From a bacterium (GTDB lineage Bacteria; Pseudomonadota; Alphaproteobacteria; Rs-D84; CACZYB01), in contig JAAVBN010000008.1 in assembly GCA_014803545.1 (NCBI GenBank), forward strand, positions 1 to 32,867: a stretch of DNA of 32,867 nt. Direction: 5' to 3'. The number at the start of each line of letters is the position of its first letter. The stretch's first letter is position 1. Below are positions 7,064-14,782 of the stretch, piece by piece. Under the pieces are notes generated by a model, which had not been told where the DNA came from, made no database searches, and worked only from the letters and a program-made list of their open reading frames with translations. The position numbers and the translations under genes were made by a program.

Positions 7064-8674
7064 TTAATTTATTGCACTAGGTTTTATATCACCAAAGTTT
7101 TTGGAAATTTCAAATACTTCATCAACAAGCTTAAACACATCTGCCAAATAATCCAGCACAGGAGTATCAAACTTTGATTTGTCTTCCTCAAACTTTTCAA
7201 TATAAAATCTTATTGTTGCACCAACAGTTCCAGTTCCAGAAAGTCGTGCAAAAATCCTTGTTCCATCAGTTGTAAAAATCTGAATACCTTGATTTTTGGA
7301 CTCTTCCCCACTGACAGGATCAACATAATTAAATATTTCTTTCTTTTTAATTATAAAGTTTCCAAAACTTTTTCCATCAATATCAACAGTTTTCATACGT
7401 TCAATAATAGCCTCCGCCTTTGGCTTATCAACACCTTCATAACTGTATTGAGAATAAAAATATCGTCCGTTTTCATTCCACATTTCCTCCACAATTTCAC
7501 GCACAGTTTTACCAGTTTTAGAAAGTATGTTAAGCCAGAAAAGTATCGCAAAAATACCGTCCTTTTCACGGATATAATCACCACCCTGACCAAAACTTTC
7601 CTCACCACAAAGATTTATTCTGTTTGCATCAAGAAGACTTGCAAAAAACTTCCAACCAGTAGGAGTTTTATATACATCAATTCCCATTTTATCTGCGACT
7701 AAATCCACCGCACTTGATGTAGGAATTGAACGAGCGACACCAGTCAATCCATTTTTATAATATGGAATAAGTTTATGATATTTTGTAAGTATAGCAAGAC
7801 TATCCGATGGCTTCACATAAAAACCACTACCAAGTATCATATTTCTGTCGCCATCACCATCACATGCACAACCAAAATCCGCACCACCTTCCATCATAAA
7901 ATCATATATAGGCTTTGCATAAGTTGGATTTGGTTCTGGGTGAACTCCACCAAAATCAGGAAGAGGTTTATCATTTATAATCCATTCCCTTTTTGCACCA
8001 AGTCTGTTTACAAAAATTTCAACAGCCACTGGTCCAGTAGACGCATTCATCGCATCAAAACGGAAAGTATTTCCAGCCTCAAACCAACCTTTTATTGCAT
8101 CAAAATCAAACATAGATTGCATAAGGTCAGCATAATCTTTTATTGGGTCAAGATACTCAACTTCCGCCAAATTCAACGCCTCCTCATCACTTATATCCAA
8201 AGTTTTATAAAATGCAATTTTCTTTGTATCTTCATAAATCGCATTTGTAACCGCCTCTGGTGCTTGCCCCCCATTTGACATTTCAACCTTAATGCCAAAA
8301 TCTCCATCAATTCCCGCAGGATTATGAGAAGCAGAAAGTATAAATCCTCCATCGGCTTTATATTTTCTTATAATATTAGAAATCGCAGGTGTAGGAGCAA
8401 CCAAATCACGCCCAACAACAAAAACTTTTTTAACACCATTTGCAATTAACATTTTTATAATTTTTGGAAGGAATGCCAACCCTGGGTATCTTCCATCACC
8501 ACCAACAACCCAAGTATCAATTTTATCGCCACTTGCAATACGAACATTCAACGATGCTTGTATAAAATTTTCTAAAAAATTAGGTTCCATAAAAATTTTT
8601 GTTCTTTGTCTTAATCCACCTGTTCCAGGTTTTTGATTATCAAAAGGTTTAGTCGCAATTTCTATTATTTTCAT
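7064..8674 (-). CDS. pgm: Phosphoglucomutase (alpha-D-glucose-1,6-phosphomutase)
   Basis: A 536-residue enzyme interconverting glucose 1-phosphate and glucose 6-phosphate, feeding UDP-glucose, glycogen and envelope polysaccharide synthesis. It is of the PGM1/ExoC type: N-terminal 'KPGTGGLRQRT', active-site SASHNP with phosphoserine Ser116, metal loop DGDGDR (272-277), sugar-specificity loop CGEESFG (356-362) and phosphate-binding loop RLSGTGT (477-483). All four catalytic loops are intact. AAAGGAG lies 7 nt before the ATG. The gene ends 19 bp before the Cys/His mini-protein gene and heads the minus-strand set pgm-mini-protein-ffh-phosphatase. Confidence 0.97.
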   Translation of the reverse strand: MKIIEIATKPFDNQKPGTGGLRQRTKIFMEPNFLENFIQASLNVRIASGDKIDTWVVGGDGRYPGLAFLPKIIKMLIANGVKKVFVVGRDLVAPTPAISNIIRKYKADGGFILSASHNPAGIDGDFGIKVEMSNGGQAPEAVTNAIYEDTKKIAFYKTLDISDEEALNLAEVEYLDPIKDYADLMQSMFDFDAIKGWFEAGNTFRFDAMNASTGPVAVEIFVNRLGAKREWIINDKPLPDFGGVHPEPNPTYAKPIYDFMMEGGADFGCACDGDGDRNMILGSGFYVKPSDSLAILTKYHKLIPYYKNGLTGVARSIPTSSAVDLVADKMGIDVYKTPTGWKFFASLLDANRINLCGEESFGQGGDYIREKDGIFAILFWLNILSKTGKTVREIVEEMWNENGRYFYSQYSYEGVDKPKAEAIIERMKTVDIDGKSFGNFIIKKKEIFNYVDPVSGEESKNQGIQIFTTDGTRIFARLSGTGTVGATIRFYIEKFEEDKSKFDTPVLDYLADVFKLVDEVFEISKNFGDIKPSAIN

Positions 8675-8749
8675 AACAATACTCCTTTTTTTTTAATTGA
8701 AAAATATTAAAAAGCATAACACAAACAAAAAAACATATCAAGAAAGTTT

Positions 8750-9526
8750 TTATTTCAAAATATTACACCAATCACCATTTGCACGCATCTGACTGCAAAG
8801 ATAAAAAAGCTCTCCTTCATTACCTAAGAAATAAAGCAAATAACGTTCACCCTTACCATCAACATACTCATTACTTATAAACGGTTCAAATCGTTCCGCA
8901 AACGGATAATCAGACACAAAAACGCCAATCCCTTTTTTTGCACTTTCCCTGTCATTATAAGTCGCAACGTGAGCTACCGATTGATAAGGAGATTTTTTCT
9001 TTTTTCCTTTATTTTCAAACAAAGGTCTATTTATCATTTTACTTTTTTTCTCATTCACAACATTAGACGATATATTTTGAGGAGAAGACATCAAAACAAG
9101 ATTTCCATTTCTATCTTCTGAATATGACGAAGGTTTTATAACTCCCTGCTCTCTTACCATTTGCATAAGCTCATCATACCCCTCTGGTTTATCAAGCTTT
9201 GGACCACTCGCCCTAAAATCATTACTTTCATCAACAGACACATTATTTGAAGGAACAGGTCTTTTAAGGAAAAAACTTTCCTTTCCATCATCAACCATAA
9301 TACCATCACTTGATACAATCACTGGCTCATCATAAATATCACTATTTTCCATAGCTTTATTCTCAGCCACCTTTTCAACAACTTTCACCTCATCCTGCTT
9401 CGTTTCAACCTTTTCATCAAAAGAAGCTTTCGGCATCAAACTATGCCTACTATCAAACCCACTATCTGCAAATAACAAAGAGGGAAATCCAAAAACAAAT
9501 AAAATTATAAATAAATTTTTTTTCAT
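8750..9526 (-). CDS. Exported SPOR-domain protein
   Basis: A 258-residue protein. Residues 1-20 are a signal peptide (Lys-Lys, hydrophobic core, cleavage near LFA-DS). Residues 21-185 are low-complexity, charged and probably disordered. The last 75 residues resemble a SPOR domain: 'VAHVATYNDRESAKKG', then 'RYLLYFLGNEGELFYLCSQM', ending 'GDWCNIL'; the C...C pair near the end is common in alphaproteobacterial SPOR proteins. SPOR domains bind denuded septal peptidoglycan, so a periplasmic role in division or wall remodelling is likely (family knowledge). Match quality is moderate by eye. It is divergent from the coiled-coil gene, and the pgm gene starts 75 bp downstream of its stop. Confidence 0.75.
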   Translation of the reverse strand: MKKNLFIILFVFGFPSLLFADSGFDSRHSLMPKASFDEKVETKQDEVKVVEKVAENKAMENSDIYDEPVIVSSDGIMVDDGKESFFLKRPVPSNNVSVDESNDFRASGPKLDKPEGYDELMQMVREQGVIKPSSYSEDRNGNLVLMSSPQNISSNVVNEKKSKMINRPLFENKGKKKKSPYQSVAHVATYNDRESAKKGIGVFVSDYPFAERFEPFISNEYVDGKGERYLLYFLGNEGELFYLCSQMRANGDWCNILK

Positions 9527-9551
9527 TTTCCCCTCATTTAATAATAAAAAG

Positions 9552-9580
9552 TTGTTTTAACATCATTTTTATGATAATAT
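9552..9580 (+). promoter_or_regulatory. Promoter of the coiled-coil gene
   Basis: TTGTTT (9552-9557), a 17-bp spacer and TAATAT (9575-9580). The predicted start near 9587 rules out the ATG at 9571 and leaves about 20 nt before the ATG at 9607. Confidence 0.5.
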
Positions 9581-9606
9581 ATAAAAATTATAGGGGCAAG
9601 AAAAAA

Positions 9607-12180
9607 ATGACTAACAAATTAAAAGATTTTACATCAAATTACAATAATTTTAAAAATACTTATGGCTTCAAAAAAATAAATCCATTATATATTTTTGGAA
9701 CAACTTTTATTATAAACATAGTCTGGATTTTCTTAATAATAGGATACTTTAATAAACAAAGTATAAAATTTTCTGTCCTTACCCCATTTGAACTTGGCAA
9801 TATAATAAGTGTATCATTAATCCCAATGTGTATTACATGGATAATCGCATTTTATATAAACAAGGCACTAAACTATAACTACGAAGAAAAAATAATTTTC
9901 CCATTTTTACAATCAATTATGGACCCATACGGGGACAATACAAGCATAATAAATTCAATCAAAAATAAACTTCAAACCGAAACAAACGAATTAAAAACTA
10001 CACTTGATAGTTTTAAAGAGTTTAGTGATAAAGTTGAAAATATCTACACCCAAATTTCCGAAAATATAAAACTTAATACTACATATATGGAAAATCATAA
10101 GGATGTTTTAAATTCCATCACAACAAAATTAAATCAATCCATAAACGATATTGAAACATTAAATAATACTACTAATATAGTAGAGGAAAAAACAAACATC
10201 ATTACAAACACTTTAACCGACCGAACAAGGGCTCTTGAAACAAGTATCAACCGATTAAATCAAAGCAAAACTGACATTGAAAATTCTGTAAACAAGGCTA
10301 TTACAATTTCAAATGATATATCAAATAACTTTACCACCGCAGGAAATAAAATAATTTCCTCAACCGAAATTGCAAATACCCACGCCACACAAATTTTAAA
10401 TAAAATTGATGAAAAGACAAAGGAGTTTATAAACAAAAGCAATACCTCCGCTGAACGAATTGCAAATGTTTCAAACGATTTAACTTCATCAATTAATACA
10501 ATAAATATTATTTCAAATGAAAATAAAAAACTTGCACGTGATGCACTTGAAAAACTATCCCTACATTCACAAGTCATCACAACAAAACTAAACGAACAAA
10601 CAAAAAGATTTGAGGACAATTCTGGCACAATTTTAAACACCGTTTCAAACGTTGAAAATAAATTTAATAATATCACAAATGTAATGAACGGAATATCAGA
10701 AACAATAATTTCCAACTTCAAGGAAATAGGTTCCGAAATCAACCTTCAAAAGGATAAACTTTTTGAAACATCATCAGAGGTCGCCGAAAACATCACCGAC
10801 CTTTCCAATAAAATTATAAATGAAAAAGATAATTTCATCAAATCAATAGAAGATGTTAAGACTACAAGCAATGATGCAACAACAAGCCTTAAAAATTCAT
10901 CAACCGAAATTATAAATACCTCTGATAATATAAAGTCGGCAACCAAAGAAATAAATGATTTAATGACTAAATCCAAAACAAATTTAGCAAACCAAACCGA
11001 AGCAAGTTTGAAATTCGCAACAGAGATAAAAAATACACTTAAAAATCAAATCAATGATTTAGAGGTAATAGTAAATTCTGTTTCCACCCAAACAAAACTT
11101 GGCGAAATATCTATTGAAAAACAGGGTGAAAAACTAACCTCCCTTACCGAAGATTTATTCCTTAAAATTGATACAATGAATGGAAAAATTTCATCAACAA
11201 TAAATAATATCCTAAACCTTTCAACACAAATTGATGAAAAATTCAAAACTATGAACAACAGCATTTTACAAAACTCATCAACTGCATCAAAAATTATATC
11301 TGAAAACATAAATGATACCATTAATCAATCAAATAATTTCAAACAATTATCATCAGAGTTTTCAACACAAACAAAAAATATAAACAATGAAATAACATCA
11401 CTTATAAACGAATTAAAACAACAAACTATAACCCTTGATACAACAACAAATAAAACAAAGGATTTAATCGGAAACATTTCTGCCGATATAATAAAAATGA
11501 CAGGTATCATTCCACAAATAAATAACTCTATGAATGGACTTGAAAACACAATCAAAACCAATATAAATAATATCAATAGTTCCATAGATAATACAAAGGA
11601 AAAGTCATCAGCACTTATTGAAAATTTAAACATAGTAGGAGCAAAATTTTCAAAATTCACAACCGAAAAAACTTCTGAATTGGAATACATTTCCAACAAT
11701 TCAACCCAAGCAATTACAAAGATTGCAAACTACACATCACAATTAACAAAGGAGCTTCAAACAAACCTTGAAAAACTTTCCTCACATCAAACAACACAAA
11801 CAAAGGCATCAATTTCTTCCTCTGATACATTCTTAAACGACGCAGGATACATAATTGAAAAATTAAATTCCATCGCCATAGATTTAAGTCAGATTTTATC
11901 CCCTGATGTATCAAACGAACTTTGGAATAAATATAATGCAGGCTACAAAAGCGTATTTTCAAAATATCTAAACCACATATTAAATAAAAAACAAATTACA
12001 AGTTTAAAGGAACTTCTTGATACAAACAAAGATTTCAAACAATACACCGATAATTATATAAAGGAATTTGATAACCTTATACTTAAAGCATCAACTACGG
12101 ATAAAAGAGAAATCTTGCTTGCTACAATCACATCAACCGATATTGGTAAGGCATATATGGTATTAAAGGAATTAAAATAA
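9607..12180 (+). CDS. Large two-TM coiled-coil protein (possible TipN-like polar protein)
   Basis: An 857-residue protein counted from the ATG at 9607, which the promoter at 9552-9580 supports over the ATG at 9571. TM helices lie at about residues 26-48 and 63-86. Some 600 residues of Asn/Thr/Ser/Lys-rich heptad-like helix follow (many I/L spaced 3-4 with 'S.ID..T..' patterns), and a distinct globular-looking C-terminal segment of about 120 residues contains 'LWNKYNAGYKSVFSKYL', 'YTDNYIKEFDNLI' and 'STDIGKAYMVL'. I recall that C-terminal pattern from large coiled-coil proteins of other Alphaproteobacteria. Two N-terminal TMs plus a very long coiled coil also match the architecture of the Caulobacter polarity factor TipN, but sequence identity is not shown. 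Its stop codon abuts the convergent sufT-like stop. Confidence 0.75.
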   Translation: MTNKLKDFTSNYNNFKNTYGFKKINPLYIFGTTFIINIVWIFLIIGYFNKQSIKFSVLTPFELGNIISVSLIPMCITWIIAFYINKALNYNYEEKIIFPFLQSIMDPYGDNTSIINSIKNKLQTETNELKTTLDSFKEFSDKVENIYTQISENIKLNTTYMENHKDVLNSITTKLNQSINDIETLNNTTNIVEEKTNIITNTLTDRTRALETSINRLNQSKTDIENSVNKAITISNDISNNFTTAGNKIISSTEIANTHATQILNKIDEKTKEFINKSNTSAERIANVSNDLTSSINTINIISNENKKLARDALEKLSLHSQVITTKLNEQTKRFEDNSGTILNTVSNVENKFNNITNVMNGISETIISNFKEIGSEINLQKDKLFETSSEVAENITDLSNKIINEKDNFIKSIEDVKTTSNDATTSLKNSSTEIINTSDNIKSATKEINDLMTKSKTNLANQTEASLKFATEIKNTLKNQINDLEVIVNSVSTQTKLGEISIEKQGEKLTSLTEDLFLKIDTMNGKISSTINNILNLSTQIDEKFKTMNNSILQNSSTASKIISENINDTINQSNNFKQLSSEFSTQTKNINNEITSLINELKQQTITLDTTTNKTKDLIGNISADIIKMTGIIPQINNSMNGLENTIKTNINNINSSIDNTKEKSSALIENLNIVGAKFSKFTTEKTSELEYISNNSTQAITKIANYTSQLTKELQTNLEKLSSHQTTQTKASISSSDTFLNDAGYIIEKLNSIAIDLSQILSPDVSNELWNKYNAGYKSVFSKYLNHILNKKQITSLKELLDTNKDFKQYTDNYIKEFDNLILKASTTDKREILLATITSTDIGKAYMVLKELK

Positions 12181-12621
12181 TTATTCCAACATCATACCCA
12201 TATTTAAATCCATATCAGCAATATCAAGTTGGAATCTTGCCTCATCACTCATCTTTGATAAATCCCAAGCAGGCTCCCAAACAAGTTTGATTTTAACCTT
12301 TCCAACTCCTTCAACCGAGGCAACACTATCCGCCACCCAATGAGGAATATCTTCCGCCATAGGACAAGTAGGAGAAGTCAAAGTCATTTCAATATAAACA
12401 TTCCCACGCTTTGAAATTTCTATTTTATAAATAAGCCCAAGATTATACACATCAACATTTATTTCAGGATCAAATACAAGTTTTAAAGCATCAATCACAT
12501 CATCCTTTTTCGCAACACGATGAAACCTTGATAGCTCCTCCCCTATCTCAAATTCAATATCAGAAATTTCCTTCACATCACCATCAAAAGTAATTTTTTC
12601 ACTTTTCACATCTTCAACCAT
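12181..12621 (-). CDS. sufT: SufT-like DUF59/MIP18-family Fe-S assembly protein
   Basis: A 146-residue protein of the DUF59 family, which helps mature Fe-S proteins. Residues 40-130 carry the signature: 'LKLVFDPEINVDVYNLGLIY', 'MTLTSPTCPMAEDIP' with the conserved Cys, and 'KLVWEPAWDLSKMSDEAR'. The N-terminal 35 residues are acidic and variable. The ATG immediately follows the sufS stop (TAA-ATG) with AAGGTG upstream, so translation is coupled. The order sufS-sufT is usual at the end of alphaproteobacterial suf operons; here the sufBCD genes are not next to it. The gene symbol is by family and context. Confidence 0.88.
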   Translation of the reverse strand: MVEDVKSEKITFDGDVKEISDIEFEIGEELSRFHRVAKKDDVIDALKLVFDPEINVDVYNLGLIYKIEISKRGNVYIEMTLTSPTCPMAEDIPHWVADSVASVEGVGKVKIKLVWEPAWDLSKMSDEARFQLDIADMDLNMGMMLE

Positions 12622-13821
12622 TTAAACACCTTTTATAACACTTATCGCTTTTTTAAGTTCAAAAATAAAAGTATCTATATCACTTTTATCATTATAAATT
12701 CCAAGTGAAAGTCGCACACTGCTTTCCACACCAAATTTTAAATGCAAAGGCTCTGAACAATGCTTTCCAACACGAACACAAACATTCTTCATCGCCAAAT
12801 AAGAACCTATATCAAACGAAGAAATTCCATCAACGACAAAGGTTATCACACCATTTGCATCACTACTGCTTAACAACTTCACACCATCAATTTGTAAAAG
12901 CTGTGAAATTGTATAAGAGGTCAATTCCAAAGACTCACGTTCAATTTTATCCATACCAAATTCATTTATAAAATCAATCGCGAACCCTAAACCAATCGCC
13001 CCTGCAATAGGAGGAGTCCCCGCCTCAAACTTCTCTGGTATATCCTTAAAAGTAGCCTTATCATAAGACACCCTGTCAACCATATCCCCACCAAATTGAT
13101 ATGGAGGAAGCTCCCTTAAAAACTGAGTCTTTCCATACAAAACACCAATCCCAGTAGGTGCATAAATTTTATGCCCAGAAAACACCATAAAATCCACATC
13201 CAATTCAGAAACATTAACCTTGTAATGACAAATAAGTTGCGCTGCATCAATCAAAACCTTTGCTCCCACCGAATGCGAAATGGAAACAATTTTTTCAATA
13301 TCATTTTTAAGTCCAATAACATTTGATTGCCCAGAAACCGAAACCAACTTTACCCTATCCGAAATATTCTCCCTCAACCATTCATAATCAAGCGAACCAT
13401 CAGATAACACAGGTATAAACTTTAACACCACATTTTTTTTCAATGCCACTTGTTGCCAAGGGACAAGATTTGAATGATGCTCCACCTCTGACAAAATAAT
13501 TTCATCGCCAGCATTTAATAAAGAAGAAAAAGAACTCGCAAGTAAATTTATCCCCTCGGTTGTTCCTTTTGTAAAAATAATTTCAGATGGACTTCCCGCA
13601 CCAATAAAATCACAAACCTTCTTTCTTGCAATATCATACATAGAAGAAGCAACATCAGACAGCTTGTAAATCCCCCTGTGAATATTGGCATAATCATTTT
13701 TGTAAAAATCATCCAAAGCATTTATCACAGACAAAGGCTTTTGTGCCGACGCCCCACTATCCAAAAATATAAGTCCCTTATTATTATCAAATATAGGGAA
13801 AAATTGTTTAATATTTTCCAT
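12622..13821 (-). CDS. sufS: Cysteine desulfurase SufS (class II)
   Basis: A 399-residue PLP enzyme that takes sulfur from L-cysteine, leaving alanine, and passes persulfide to the SUF Fe-S assembly machinery. Visible: 'HRGIYKLSD' and 'KGTTEGINLLA' phosphate-binding region, 'EHHSNLVPW', 'DAAQ' (192-195), PLP lysine Lys218 in 'SGHKIYAPTGIGVLYG', 'FEAGTPPIAGAIG', and catalytic Cys355 in 'RVGKHCSEPLH' (CSE rather than the more common CAQ). The ATG at 13821 is chosen over a TTG one codon earlier. It is divergent from trxA across 81 bp and is co-transcribed with the sufT-like gene. Confidence 0.96.
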   Translation of the reverse strand: MENIKQFFPIFDNNKGLIFLDSGASAQKPLSVINALDDFYKNDYANIHRGIYKLSDVASSMYDIARKKVCDFIGAGSPSEIIFTKGTTEGINLLASSFSSLLNAGDEIILSEVEHHSNLVPWQQVALKKNVVLKFIPVLSDGSLDYEWLRENISDRVKLVSVSGQSNVIGLKNDIEKIVSISHSVGAKVLIDAAQLICHYKVNVSELDVDFMVFSGHKIYAPTGIGVLYGKTQFLRELPPYQFGGDMVDRVSYDKATFKDIPEKFEAGTPPIAGAIGLGFAIDFINEFGMDKIERESLELTSYTISQLLQIDGVKLLSSSDANGVITFVVDGISSFDIGSYLAMKNVCVRVGKHCSEPLHLKFGVESSVRLSLGIYNDKSDIDTFIFELKKAISVIKGV

Positions 13822-13862
13822 CAAAATATACCTATTGCAATTTTTTTAAATTTATATTATAT

Positions 13863-13891
13863 AATATAATACGCTTTTAATAATTAAACAA
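13863..13891 (-). promoter_or_regulatory. Candidate sufS promoter, overlapping the trxA promoter region
   Basis: Minus-strand TTGTTT (13886-13891), a 17-bp spacer and TATATT (13863-13868). On the plus strand the same bases hold two TATAAT hexamers (13860, 13865) that could serve trxA. Divergent transcription units therefore share about 30 bp, which could couple Fe-S and thiol-redox gene expression. No clear IscR or Fur/RirA box was recognised. Confidence 0.35.
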
Positions 13892-13902
13892 GGAGAAAAA
13901 AT

Positions 13903-14223
13903 ATGGCTTTTACACAAATAACTGACGCAAATTTTGAAGAATTAGTATTAAAATCCACAAAAATTGCACTTGTTGATTTCTGGGCTCAATGGTGTGGTCC
14001 ATGCAGACAATTTTTACCAATAGTAGAAGAAGTTTCAAACGAAATGGGCGACAAATTAAACTTTTTCAAGGCAAATGTAGACGAAGCACAAACACTTCCT
14101 GCAAAATATAATATCACAGGCGTTCCAACAATAATTTTATTTAAAAACGGTGATATACTTGCAACCCACAGTGGTTCTATGTCAAAAAAATCTTTGATTG
14201 ATTTTATAAACGAACACATATAA
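13903..14223 (+). CDS. trxA: Thioredoxin
   Basis: A 106-residue protein disulfide reductase. It has the active site WCGPC (30-34), the conserved 'VDFWAQ' strand before it, 'KANVDEAQTLPAKYNI' and the cis-proline loop 'GVPTI'. It is a single soluble domain of usual length without a signal peptide, so it is cytoplasmic. AAGGAG lies 7 nt before the ATG. dksA follows after 40 bp and is likely co-transcribed. Confidence 0.97.
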   Translation: MAFTQITDANFEELVLKSTKIALVDFWAQWCGPCRQFLPIVEEVSNEMGDKLNFFKANVDEAQTLPAKYNITGVPTIILFKNGDILATHSGSMSKKSLIDFINEHI

Positions 14224-14263
14224 AATATATATGTAATTTAGCTAACTAACAAAGGATACAACT

Positions 14264-14716
14264 ATGACCGAAGAAAAGAATAAAGTCCTAAAAAATATAG
14301 AACTTCCACCAAATTATAAGCCTTCTGAGGATGAAGAATATATGAATCCTATGCAACTTGAATATTTCAAAAGAAAGCTTTTAACATGGAAAGAAGAACT
14401 TTTACAAGGAAGCGAGGAAACCCTTAAAACATTAACAGAAGAAACTGGCGATACATACAGCTCCTCTGGTGATGAAGTTGACCGTGCAAACGACGAAGCA
14501 TTAAAACAACTTGAACTTCGTGCAAGGGACAGGGAAAGAAAACTAATTTCAAAAATTGATGCAGCCCTTAAAAGAATAGAGGACGGCACATTCGGTTATT
14601 GTGAAATCACAGACGAACCAATCGGACTTAAAAGATTGGAGGCACGTCCCGTTGCAACTATGTCAGTAGAGGCACAGGAAGAACACGAAACAAAGGAAAA
14701 ATTATATAATAATTAA
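14264..14716 (+). CDS. dksA: DksA/TraR-family RNA polymerase-binding regulator
   Basis: A 150-residue transcription factor that enters the RNA polymerase secondary channel and acts with ppGpp. A coiled coil (residues 30-108) carries the tip motif D70-x-x-D73-x-A75, needed for function in E. coli DksA. The C-terminal finger 'GYCEITDEPIGLKRLEARP' keeps only Cys113; the other zinc ligands are replaced, as in many alphaproteobacterial DksA proteins, so it should not bind zinc (family knowledge). AAAGGA lies 7 nt upstream. A strong terminator follows. relA/spoT in the same window would supply ppGpp. Confidence 0.95.
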   Translation: MTEEKNKVLKNIELPPNYKPSEDEEYMNPMQLEYFKRKLLTWKEELLQGSEETLKTLTEETGDTYSSSGDEVDRANDEALKQLELRARDRERKLISKIDAALKRIEDGTFGYCEITDEPIGLKRLEARPVATMSVEAQEEHETKEKLYNN

Positions 14717-14734
14717 AATTATCTTAATTCAAAA

Positions 14735-14765
14735 AATTCCCCTTTTAAAAAGGGGAGTTTTTTTA
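14735..14765. terminator. Bidirectional Rho-independent terminator
   Basis: CCCCTTTT (14739-14746) and AAAAGGGG (14748-14755) form a strong hairpin, with a T-run after it on the plus strand (TTTTTTT) and another on the minus strand (ATTTTTT). It ends dksA on the plus strand and the exported-protein gene at 14783 on the minus strand. Confidence 0.9.
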
Positions 14766-14782
14766 TCACAAAACATTAACCT

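Noticed and set aside
9607-12180. ZorA-like (Zorya defence) or chemoreceptor assignment for the coiled-coil protein
   Set aside because: No MotA-like channel motif, no ZorB/ZorC/ZorD neighbours, and no recognisable HAMP or methyl-accepting signalling hairpin.
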